A stretch of DNA of 64,000 bases from positions 43,536 through 107,535 of the forward strand of contig NZ_JANXSO010000126.1 of assembly GCF_025352645.1 (NCBI RefSeq), in the 5' to 3' direction. The notes under the pieces are model-generated. The model had not been told where the DNA came from, did not search any database, and worked only from the letters and a program-made list of their open reading frames with translations. Positions 46,354-54,025 of the stretch are shown piece after piece. The position numbers and the translations under genes are program-made. Source of the stretch: Iodobacter sp. (GTDB taxonomy: Bacteria > Pseudomonadota > Gammaproteobacteria > Burkholderiales > Chitinibacteraceae). Positions within the stretch are counted from its first letter, which is position 1, and every line of letters starts with the position of its first letter.

Positions 46354-46497
46354 GGTGGGCAAGTTTTATGCTCACGTATGCATCAATGTAGGCCATATGC
46401 CAAAAAATTCATCTTGTTGCAAAAGCCGTATTTTTTCATGGCACGGTTTAAATTGATGCGCATAGGGTGGCAAGGTAAACCGCTTTGCCCACCCTAT
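46354..46497. repeat. GGTGGGCAA-type inverted-repeat element
   Basis: Outer ends GGTGGGCAAG (from 46354) and CTTTGCCCACC (to 46493) are inverted. An inner hairpin of ATAGGGTGG.. (from 46462) with ..CCACCCTAT (to 46497) is embedded. It occupies the 307-bp gap between the imelysin and di-heme genes, with no ORF. Confidence 0.65.
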
Positions 46498-46582
46498 ATA
46501 TGGCGTTTTAAATAAAGACGTTAATGCCGGCTAGATCATTCACTTCTAGGACGGATAAAACGGCACGCATTCGTAATAAACA

Positions 46583-46610
46583 GCCCTGCTCACGATAATC
46601 GTGGCAGGGC
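46583..46610 (+). promoter_or_regulatory. Stable hairpin just upstream of the di-heme gene
   Basis: GCCCTGC (46583-46589) pairs with GCAGGGC (46604-46610), and after one bulged T, CACGA pairs with TCGTG around a TAA loop. The 12-bp GC-rich stem ends 23 bases before ATG 46634, so it could act as an attenuator, processing site or translation control. Confidence 0.6.
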
Positions 46611-46633
46611 CTTTGCCATTCAAGGCCTGCTCC

Positions 46634-48034
46634 ATGATAAAAATATCGCTTCGCCTTGCTCTACTCAGCTCGGCCCTTCTTGCCTCTGCCGCCATTGCTT
46701 ATGGCACCAGCCCGCTCGCCCTATTTGAGGAAGGCGAAGATCGCCCTGGCGGCGTGGCTGCAACGGCTGACGATCATGGCCGTAATGCCTTTTCGCTAGA
46801 TGCACCCGCCCTTACAGAGCAACAAAAAACTGACTTTGCTGTCGGTAACTCCTTTTTTAAGAAGCCTTGGGTAGCCGCGCCATCCTCCACCACCGCCCGA
46901 GATGGCCTTGGCCCGCACTTTGTAGCCAGATCCTGTGGGGCCTGTCATACCGAAGACGGCCGTGGCTCACCGCCCAATTTTACTAATGGCCTGCAAGATG
47001 AGCAGCCGCTCTCCTTGCTACTGAGGCTGTCTATTCCTGGCAACAAGCCAGACCCACGCTATGGTGGCCAGTTTAATAATGATGCGGTTGAAGGGGTAAA
47101 GCCTGAAGGCAAAGTCAATATCACTTACCGTGAAATAGCAGGGCAATTTGCTGACGGCGAGCCATACAGCCTGCGCGCGCCCACTTACACACTCGGTGAT
47201 TTAGCTTATGGAAAAACCCATTCTAAGCTGATGATGTCCCCACGTGTTGCCCCGCAAATGATCGGACTTGGCTTACTGGAAGCCATCAGCGAAAAGGATA
47301 TTCTAGCCAATGCTGCCCGTCAAAAAGCCGAAGGGTTGGGCATTAAAGGCAAGCCCAACTATGTAAGCGACGTATATTCAGGCAAAACCATGCTGGGCCG
47401 CTTTGGCTGGAAAGCCAATGTTGCCACCGTAGCTCATCAATCTGCGGGTGCATTTAACGGCGATATCGGCATCACTTCTAAGCATTTTCCAAAAGAAGAA
47501 TGCATGCCGGTGCAAAAAGATTGCTTACACGCGCCCAATGGTGGCAAGCCAGAAATCAGCGAAAAGATACTCGATAAAGTAATTTTATACAGCCGCACTC
47601 TAGCCGTCCCATCGCGCCGTGATCCGCAAAACCCTGATGTTTTGCGTGGCAAACAGGTATTTAAAGAAAGCAACTGTGTCAGCTGCCATACAGCAAGCTA
47701 TACCACCGCTCACTTTAAAGCCGTGCCGGTCTTATCTGGACAAAAAATCTGGCCCTATACCGACTTACTGATCCATGACATGGGAGATGGCTTAGCCGAT
47801 GGCCGCCCAGATGGCTTAGCCAATGGCAAGCAATGGAAAACACCGCCGCTTTGGGGCTTAGGCTTGGTGCCTGCCGTGAACGAGCATAGCCAATATCTGC
47901 ACGATGGCCGCGCCCGCAATCTGGTGGAAGCCGTACTTTGGCATGGGGGCGAGGCAGAAAACGCCAAGCAAGCCGTATTGAAACTATCTAAAGCAGACCG
48001 AGATATGCTGCTGAAGTTTTTGCAATCACTCTAA
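46634..48034 (+). CDS. Di-heme oxidoreductase (DHOR family, c-type)
   Basis: A 466-residue periplasmic c-type cytochrome. The signal peptide (LALLSSALLASAAIAYG) precedes two haem-attachment CXXCH motifs, SCGACHTEDG near 105 and NCVSCHTAS near 345. The DHOR-like blocks DGLGPHFVARSCGACH, RFGWKANVATVAHQSAGAFNGDIGI and the late LWGLGLVPAVNEHSQYLHDGRA are clear. ATG 46634 is preferred to a GTG at 46601 inside the hairpin. It belongs to the imelysin cluster and probably passes electrons during iron handling. Confidence 0.9.
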   Translation: MIKISLRLALLSSALLASAAIAYGTSPLALFEEGEDRPGGVAATADDHGRNAFSLDAPALTEQQKTDFAVGNSFFKKPWVAAPSSTTARDGLGPHFVARSCGACHTEDGRGSPPNFTNGLQDEQPLSLLLRLSIPGNKPDPRYGGQFNNDAVEGVKPEGKVNITYREIAGQFADGEPYSLRAPTYTLGDLAYGKTHSKLMMSPRVAPQMIGLGLLEAISEKDILANAARQKAEGLGIKGKPNYVSDVYSGKTMLGRFGWKANVATVAHQSAGAFNGDIGITSKHFPKEECMPVQKDCLHAPNGGKPEISEKILDKVILYSRTLAVPSRRDPQNPDVLRGKQVFKESNCVSCHTASYTTAHFKAVPVLSGQKIWPYTDLLIHDMGDGLADGRPDGLANGKQWKTPPLWGLGLVPAVNEHSQYLHDGRARNLVEAVLWHGGEAENAKQAVLKLSKADRDMLLKFLQSL

Positions 48035-48102
48035 ACATAGGTAGAGGAACGGCATACCGTACCCTATAGGCACACTAATACATTGCCATGCAAATCATGT
48101 AT

Positions 48103-48318
48103 GGCGGGTGCAAGCAAAAAATAAGGATATGAATTAGCGGGTTAAACCTCAAACCACAAAGAACACAGAGACCCACAGAGTTTCACAGAGAATAATAAGG
48201 CCCTTTTTTGAGTCTTTCTCCGTGTCCTCTGTGCTCTCACTACCTCTGTGCTCAAGGTTTAGCGCTATTTCATACTCAGTTAAGGTTTTAGTTTGCGCAG
48301 ATGGGATTGCACCCGCCC
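48103..48318. repeat. About 215-bp dispersed repeat element (copy 2, CACAGAG type)
   Basis: Bounded by GGCGGGTGCAAGC and, in reverse complement, GGCGGGTGCAATC. Internal blocks CCACAAAGAACACAGAGACC, CACAGAGTTTCACAGAG, TCCTCTGTGCTCTC and TCAAGGTTTAGCGCTATTT match the element at 19436-19646 in the same order. It lies within the 375-bp gap between the di-heme gene and the second imelysin gene; nothing else is seen there. Confidence 0.75.
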
Positions 48319-48409
48319 TAAGAAAACATGCCTCTCCAAAGCGGCATTTAATCATGACAATGAGTGATGCATATAGGGCCACAACATGCCGAACCACTAA
48401 AAACACCAC

Positions 48410-49390
48410 ATGAAACTCGCCCTTATTCTAAGCACCGCCCTGCTCAGCCCTCTCGTTCACGCCGAGCCAACCATCCCCACGCCAGAATTCAGCGTGCGCT
48501 GGCTAGAGGAAGCTTACCTGCCACGGCACAAAATATTGCTTGCCGCCAGCGATGCCTTTGCCACGCAAAGCAAGGCCTTTTGTGCCGCGCCCAATGAAAA
48601 AAGCCTGGCCACCACCCGCAATACTTGGAAGCAAGCCGCCCTAGCCTGGCACGCCATGGATGCTGCGCCAGGCGGGCCCATTGTGCTGGAAAGAACGGGC
48701 CGCAAGATTGATTTTTGGCCAACGCGTGAAGCCGACATCGAGGACATGATTCCTAAGGGTTTGGATGAGCGTAATGTAGGCGCACGTGGCCTACCCGCCG
48801 CCGAATATCTGCTCTGGGGCAATCAAGAGCCCAGGGCCCAGCTAGCCAAACTCAAAGCGCAAGATCGCTGCCTTTATCTAGTGGGCATTAGCGAGCGTAT
48901 TGTCAGCGATGTGAGCTTACTTAACGCAGGTTGGCAGAACTATCACCAGCAGCTGGGCGCAGAAAACCCGTTTTTCCGCCAAAATTTACTGCCAGAAACA
49001 CTAAATCTGATGCTAGGCGCGCTGGACAGCCAAGCCAAACGCCTGCCCAAAGAAGCCAAACGCGAAGCCTTTGCCGAGTGGCGCAGTGGCACGGGCAAAG
49101 CCAGCTCAGTGGCCGTCCTCAATACCGTCGCTAGCACGCTCTTTAGCCCAAGCGGCGGCATTACCCTGCTACTGGCCGACAAACCCGAAGTGATCGCTAA
49201 AGTAAAAACTGCCATCGCTAATGCCAAAACCGCACAGGCTGCCATACCAGAAGCCTTTGACAGCCCTGCCGCCAAAGCAGCACGCAGCAATTATCTGGCT
49301 AGCATTAAAGAACTCAAACGCAGCATAGAAACCGATGTGGCCGAAGCGCTCGACCTGACACTGGGTTTATCTGAATCGGATGGGGATTGA
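48410..49390 (+). CDS. Second imelysin family protein
   Basis: A 326-residue exported protein. A signal peptide (LALILSTALLSPLVHA) precedes the imelysin domain, with NEKSLATTRNTWKQAALAWHAMDAA, GRKIDFWPTREADIEDM and the GxHxxE-related segment GARGLPAAEYLLWGNQE (with PAAE in place of HxxE). The C-terminal half is helical (AEALDLTLGLSESDGD end). It shares the fold with the first imelysin but is diverged; the pair may act as non-identical partners. No strong ribosome site is visible. Confidence 0.85.
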   Translation: MKLALILSTALLSPLVHAEPTIPTPEFSVRWLEEAYLPRHKILLAASDAFATQSKAFCAAPNEKSLATTRNTWKQAALAWHAMDAAPGGPIVLERTGRKIDFWPTREADIEDMIPKGLDERNVGARGLPAAEYLLWGNQEPRAQLAKLKAQDRCLYLVGISERIVSDVSLLNAGWQNYHQQLGAENPFFRQNLLPETLNLMLGALDSQAKRLPKEAKREAFAEWRSGTGKASSVAVLNTVASTLFSPSGGITLLLADKPEVIAKVKTAIANAKTAQAAIPEAFDSPAAKAARSNYLASIKELKRSIETDVAEALDLTLGLSESDGD

Positions 49391-49423
49391 CTCCGCTAGA
49401 ATCCGAGCCCGAGCCAAACCCTG

Positions 49424-49518
49424 AACCACAGAGAACACAAAGAGCACTGAGAATCACAGAGAAATTCGCTATGTTTGACATATTTTCCCTCTGTGAAACG
49501 CTGTGGTTCTCTGTGGTT
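49424..49518. repeat. CACAGAG-type hairpin element
   Basis: AACCACAGAGAAC (49424-49436) and GTTCTCTGTGGTT (49506-49518) are perfect 13-bp inverted arms. In between are ATCACAGAG and CCTCTGTGAAACG. It fills most of the gap between the second imelysin and the DUF1513 gene. Confidence 0.75.
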
Positions 49519-49567
49519 TAAGAATGAGCGCCAAGTACGCTGCACCCTCTATATAAGCGAGCTTACA

Positions 49568-50614
49568 ATGCGCACTGATCCATCCCGACGCCGCTTTCTA
49601 CAAAGCCTAGCCTTACTGGCTTTGCCTGTTTTTGCCAAAGGTGAAGATACGCTAGGCCCTGTACCGACTTTACTGGCGGCACGCTGGGATAAATCCTTTG
49701 GCTCTGTAGCCGGAGCCACGGTAGCCACGCCTAGCCGAGGCCACGGCATTATTCCGGTATCCGCCTCTGAAGCGATTGTGATCGCGCGTCGGCCTGGCTA
49801 TTGGATGATGCGCGTCAATTGGCAAAGTGGTGAAATCGTCCGGCAGCTTGCCGCCGCCCCCGAACGCCACTTCTTTGGCCACGCCGTACTCAGCCCAGAT
49901 GGCAAACAACTGCTCGCCAGTGAAAACAATATTCAAACAGGCCAAGGCCTGATCGGCATTTATCATCCGGCCACGCTGCAAAGATTGGGCGAGCTTCCCA
50001 GCCACGGCATCGGCCCGCACGAGCTGATATTTATTGATGAACAAACGCTGGCGATTGCCAACGGCGGCATTCTAACCCTGCCACAAAGCGGCCGTAATAA
50101 GCTTAATCTGGCCAGCATGGAGCCCAGCATCGTGCTGCTCGACTGGCCTTCCGGCAAAAAACGCAGCCAGCACATCCTGCCGGATCCCTCACTCAGCCTG
50201 CGCCATCTGGCATTAGCCGAGGACGGCACGCTGGGCATCGCCATTCAGGCCGAATCCAGCACAGGGAGCAGCGTGGACGACGCTCCGCTGCTGGCTATTT
50301 TAAAAGACGGCCAATTCAGCCTTGCCCAAACCCTGCCCGGCCTAGGTGGCTATGCAGCCAGTATCGCGGCGGTGGGCAATCAGTTTATTGTAAGCGCATT
50401 GGAGGGCAACGCCCTTGCGCTATGGGATACAAACGGCCGCGCCACCCAACAATACGGCCTGCTCCGCCCTGCAGGCATTGCCGCATGGCAGGGCAAAGCA
50501 CTGATCAGCACCGAGCTGGGCGTAATCACCCAGCTAGACCCGCACAACGGCAAGCTTACCCCTCTTGCCAGCTACCCCAACATAAAATGGGACAATCATT
50601 TGATTTTGGCTTGA
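49568..50614 (+). CDS. DUF1513 protein, Tat-exported
   Basis: A 348-residue protein. The twin-arginine signal is SRRRFLQSLALLALP (residues 6-20), with cleavage near VFA-KG. The mature part is beta-propeller-like and carries DUF1513 blocks such as HGIGPHELIFIDEQTLAIANGGI, PSIVLLDWPSGKK and GQFSLAQTLPGLGGYAASIA. DUF1513 genes commonly sit beside imelysin and di-heme genes, as here, but the function is unknown. Tat export suggests folding or cofactor loading in the cytosol. ATG 49568 gives the Tat motif at the correct place. Confidence 0.87.
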   Translation: MRTDPSRRRFLQSLALLALPVFAKGEDTLGPVPTLLAARWDKSFGSVAGATVATPSRGHGIIPVSASEAIVIARRPGYWMMRVNWQSGEIVRQLAAAPERHFFGHAVLSPDGKQLLASENNIQTGQGLIGIYHPATLQRLGELPSHGIGPHELIFIDEQTLAIANGGILTLPQSGRNKLNLASMEPSIVLLDWPSGKKRSQHILPDPSLSLRHLALAEDGTLGIAIQAESSTGSSVDDAPLLAILKDGQFSLAQTLPGLGGYAASIAAVGNQFIVSALEGNALALWDTNGRATQQYGLLRPAGIAAWQGKALISTELGVITQLDPHNGKLTPLASYPNIKWDNHLILA

Positions 50615-50741
50615 AGAAACTTACTGATTTACACTAACGATCACATCTCATCGTCCGAGAGTTTTGCAAGCACCCACCTTGAATTACGCGCCATCGCGCG
50701 CATTTAGCCTCTATACCATTCTAAATACGTGAGCCAGCTGC

Positions 50742-52778
50742 ATGAGCAATCCACTTCTCGATCTGACCGGCAAACTGCCTGATTACCCAAGCGTTAAACC
50801 GACACACATCAACCCAGCGCTCGATACTCTGCTGGCCAGCAGTGCAACTGCCGTCACGGCGGCCGAACAAGCCCAGAACCCAAGCTGGGAAAGCTTTGTA
50901 GAGCCGTTGGATGAAGCGCTCAATAAATTGGGCCTTGCATGGGGCGTGGTGGCTCACTTAGAAAGCGTGGTGACTACCCCTGAGCTGCGCGATGTTTACA
51001 ACGCTAATATCGCCCGCATCTCTAATTTTTATACCGAGCTGGGCCAAAACGAGCGGCTGTATGCGCAATACAAGCTCATTGCAGCCAGCAGCGAATTCGC
51101 AACTTACAACTCAGCTAAAAAAACCATCATTGAAGACACACTACGTGATTTCCGCCTCTCTGGTGCGGAGCTAGCAGACGCGCAAAAACAACGCTTTGCC
51201 AAAATATCTGAAGAGCTTTCAGAGCTAACGGTTAAATTTGGCCAAAACGTGATGGATGCCACCGATGAGTGGGCGCTCTATCTTGAAGACATCGCCGAGC
51301 TGGATGGCCTGCCGCAAGACTGGCTGTCTGCCGCTAAATCTGCCGCCGAGGCAGATGGCAGAACCGGCTACAAAGTCACACTTAAACAGCCTAGCCAAGG
51401 CCCAGTAATGCAGTTTTGTAGCAATCGCTCATTGCGTGAAACGGTTTATCACGCCAACGTAACCCGCGCCGCAGAATTTGGCCCCGCCGAGCGCGATAAC
51501 GGCCCACTGATTAGCCGCATTCACGCGCTACGCTCTGAAGCCGCTCAGTTGCTAGGTTTCAATAACTACAGCGAAGAATCACTCGCCACCAAAATGGCCG
51601 ATACCCCTGCCCAAGTCGCCGAATTCTTGCGTAATTTAGGTCACGGTGCTAAGCCGTTTGCAGCCAAAGATCGTACCGAGCTAAAAACCTTTGCCAAAGA
51701 ACAACTAGGGCTAAACGAGCTGGCCGTTTGGGATTACGGCTATGCGGCAGAAAAACTATCCGAAGCGAAATACGCTTTCTCTGCCCAAGAAGTCAAAGCC
51801 TACTTTACCGAAGACGCAGTGCTTGCAGGCCTATTTAAAGTGATCGAAACGCTCTACAGCCTACGCTTTGTTAAAGCCGATGCGCCGGTCTGGCACCCCG
51901 ATGTAAACTACTACGCCCTGCAAAATATGGACGGTAGTGCTGTAGGTGGCCTATATCTGGATCTTTACGCCCGCACCGGCAAGCAAGGCGGCGCGTGGAT
52001 GAACGATGTGCTTTCACGTAGCCGTAAAAGTGCGTCGCTGCAAAACCCAGTGGCGCTGGTGGTGTGTAACTTCGCGCGCGGAGTGGACGGCAAGCCTGCA
52101 CTGCTTACCCACGACGATGTAATCACATTGTTCCACGAGTTTGGCCACGCCCTGCATCACCTCTTAACCGAAGTCGACGAATCCGGCGTATCCGGCATCA
52201 ATGGCGTGGAGTGGGATGCAGTAGAGCTGCCTAGCCAGTTTATGGAAAACTTCTGCTGGGAATGGCAAGTTCTGCCCGATTTAACCCGCCATGTAGACAG
52301 CGGCGAGCCACTGCCGCGCGCACTATTCGATAAAATGCTAGCCGCCAAAAACTTTATGAGCGGCAGCGGCATGGTGCGCCAAGTTTTACTGTCTTTATTT
52401 GATATGGGCCTACACGCCAACGCAGATGTAGTCGACGCCGCCGCACACAATGCCGCACTGGTCGCCGAGTTTGAAACCCCCGTCGCTCCCGATTACAACC
52501 GCTGGTACAACACCTTTAGCCATATTTTTGCCGGTGGCTATGCAGCAGGTTATTACAGCTATAAATGGGCCGAAGTGCTGTCTGCCGACGCATATTCCGC
52601 CTTTGAAGAAGCCGCCGCAGCGGGCCAAGCCATCCTCGACCCAGTAACCGGCGCGCGCTTTCGTGCCGAAATATTGGCAAAAGGCGGCAGCCGCCCAGCC
52701 ATCGATTCCTTCATCGCCTTCCGTGGCCGCAAACCAGAAGTGGCGGCCTTGCTGAGGCATAATGGATTGAGTGTTTAA
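50742..52778 (+). CDS. prlC: Oligopeptidase A (M3 family)
   Basis: A 678-residue cytosolic zinc peptidase that degrades short peptides, including cleaved signal peptides. The gluzincin motif HEFGHALHHLL lies near 465, followed by the third-ligand region GVEWDAVELPSQFMENFCWE. The C-terminal NTFSHIFAGGYAAGYYSYKWAEVLSADAY is typical of M3A. The N-terminus starts directly with NPLLDLTGKLPDY and has no signal peptide. Confidence 0.94.
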   Translation: MSNPLLDLTGKLPDYPSVKPTHINPALDTLLASSATAVTAAEQAQNPSWESFVEPLDEALNKLGLAWGVVAHLESVVTTPELRDVYNANIARISNFYTELGQNERLYAQYKLIAASSEFATYNSAKKTIIEDTLRDFRLSGAELADAQKQRFAKISEELSELTVKFGQNVMDATDEWALYLEDIAELDGLPQDWLSAAKSAAEADGRTGYKVTLKQPSQGPVMQFCSNRSLRETVYHANVTRAAEFGPAERDNGPLISRIHALRSEAAQLLGFNNYSEESLATKMADTPAQVAEFLRNLGHGAKPFAAKDRTELKTFAKEQLGLNELAVWDYGYAAEKLSEAKYAFSAQEVKAYFTEDAVLAGLFKVIETLYSLRFVKADAPVWHPDVNYYALQNMDGSAVGGLYLDLYARTGKQGGAWMNDVLSRSRKSASLQNPVALVVCNFARGVDGKPALLTHDDVITLFHEFGHALHHLLTEVDESGVSGINGVEWDAVELPSQFMENFCWEWQVLPDLTRHVDSGEPLPRALFDKMLAAKNFMSGSGMVRQVLLSLFDMGLHANADVVDAAAHNAALVAEFETPVAPDYNRWYNTFSHIFAGGYAAGYYSYKWAEVLSADAYSAFEEAAAAGQAILDPVTGARFRAEILAKGGSRPAIDSFIAFRGRKPEVAALLRHNGLSV

Positions 52779-52818
52779 AGGGATCCGCAAATAAGCAGCT
52801 AAACCTTCAGTCACATAC

Positions 52819-52872
52819 AGAGCACAGCATTTACAGAGCAAGCCTAAAAACACTCTGTAAATACTGTGCTCT
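52819..52872. repeat. CACAGAG-type hairpin after prlC
   Basis: AGAGCACAGCATTTACAGAG (52819-52838) and CTCTGTAAATACTGTGCTCT (52853-52872) are 20-bp arms with one mismatch, around a 14-base loop. The stem is far longer than an ordinary terminator and belongs to the dispersed CACAGAG repeat style. Confidence 0.8.
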
Positions 52873-52957
52873 TTGTGGTTTAAAATAAGCTAAACGCTAG
52901 CCAATAAACGCCCTCTTCTTTATCATTAAAATAATCTCCTATTTAAGTGTTTATTTG

Positions 52958-53977
52958 ATGAAAAAGCAATTAGCCCATTCATTAAAAAAAGGTGAAACTA
53001 TTGGTTTCTTCTCGCCTTCATCCCCTGCTACTTTTTTTGCACCCTCTCGCTATAAACGCGCGCAGAATTATTTAATTAGCTGCGGCTATTTATTAAAACC
53101 GGGCAGCCTAACAGGTAAAGAAGCAAGCTATCGCTCTGGCAGTATTCAAGCCAGAGCCGATGAATTAAACACCCTGATTAGAGACCCAAACGTTCGCTGT
53201 ATTATGTCTACCATCGGTGGCAGCAATTCTAATTCCATCCTGCCCTATATTGATTACGATGCTTTTATTGCAGACCCTAAAATTATTGTAGGCTATTCAG
53301 ATGCCACCGCCATCTTGCTGGCCATCTATGCCAAAACTCAAATCCCTACTTTTTATGGCCCAGCCCTTGTTGCATCACTAGGTGAATTCCCCCCCTTAGT
53401 TGACCAAACCTTTAGCTACTTCTTGGATATGGTTAGCGATCAAACGCCTTATCCACACAGTTTTCCCCTTCCTCCTCAATGGACAGAAAACTATATCCCA
53501 TGGGAAGAGCAAAGCTATGCCAAAGCAACACAAGCCAATCAATGGCAGACGTTAAATAGCGGTAAAGCACGTGGCCGTTTAATTGGCGGAAATTTAAATA
53601 CCATGTTGGCTATTTGGGGCTCGCCCTATATGCCTGAAATTCAGCAGGGTGATATTTTATTAATTGAGGACTCCTTAAAAGATGCGGCAACCATGGAGCG
53701 TTTATTTGCATTTTTAAAATTGCAGGGCATCTTTGAGAAAGTAGGCGGTATTTTATTAGGCAAGCACGAGTTATTTAAAGGGCCACGCACACCACAGGAT
53801 ATTTTATTAGAAATAATAGGCACGCCCACCATACCAATCATTGCCGAATTTGATTGCAGCCATACCCACCCCATGTTAACCATGGTTATTGGCTCGCAAA
53901 TAGAAATCGATGCAAATGCAAAAACGGTAAGGATGCTCAGCGCTTGCGTAAGCAGCGAAATAAAACGGGCTGATTAA
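52958..53977 (+). CDS. S66 family LD-carboxypeptidase / MccF-like peptidase
   Basis: A 339-residue cytosolic serine peptidase. Visible blocks: GETIGFFSPSSPATFFAPSRY, CIMSTIGGSNSNSILPYIDYD, the nucleophile serine in VGYSDATAI, the glutamate in LIEDSLKDAATMERL and the histidine near FDCSHTHPML. The GGSNSN stretch resembles the MccF/LD-carboxypeptidase subgroup. It could recycle peptidoglycan peptides or detoxify microcin-like compounds. The last codons lie inside a terminator hairpin. Confidence 0.87.
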   Translation: MKKQLAHSLKKGETIGFFSPSSPATFFAPSRYKRAQNYLISCGYLLKPGSLTGKEASYRSGSIQARADELNTLIRDPNVRCIMSTIGGSNSNSILPYIDYDAFIADPKIIVGYSDATAILLAIYAKTQIPTFYGPALVASLGEFPPLVDQTFSYFLDMVSDQTPYPHSFPLPPQWTENYIPWEEQSYAKATQANQWQTLNSGKARGRLIGGNLNTMLAIWGSPYMPEIQQGDILLIEDSLKDAATMERLFAFLKLQGIFEKVGGILLGKHELFKGPRTPQDILLEIIGTPTIPIIAEFDCSHTHPMLTMVIGSQIEIDANAKTVRMLSACVSSEIKRAD

Positions 53978-53989
53978 ATCAGCCCGTTT
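53963..53989. terminator. Bidirectional terminator containing the S66 stop codon
   Basis: AAACGGGCTGATT (53963-53975) and AATCAGCCCGTTT (53977-53989) are perfect 13-bp arms around one base. The S66 stop TAA (53975-53977) lies in the loop. On the reverse strand the stem is followed by TTTTATTT, fitting termination of the convergent S9 gene. Confidence 0.8.
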
Positions 53990-54025
53990 GCACGTAAACC
54001 TATATGCACTTCACCGCAAATCAAC

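Noticed and set aside
48149..48409. 86-codon reverse ORF before the second imelysin gene
   Set aside because: It lies over the CACAGAG repeat element and reflects its sequence, with no start signals.
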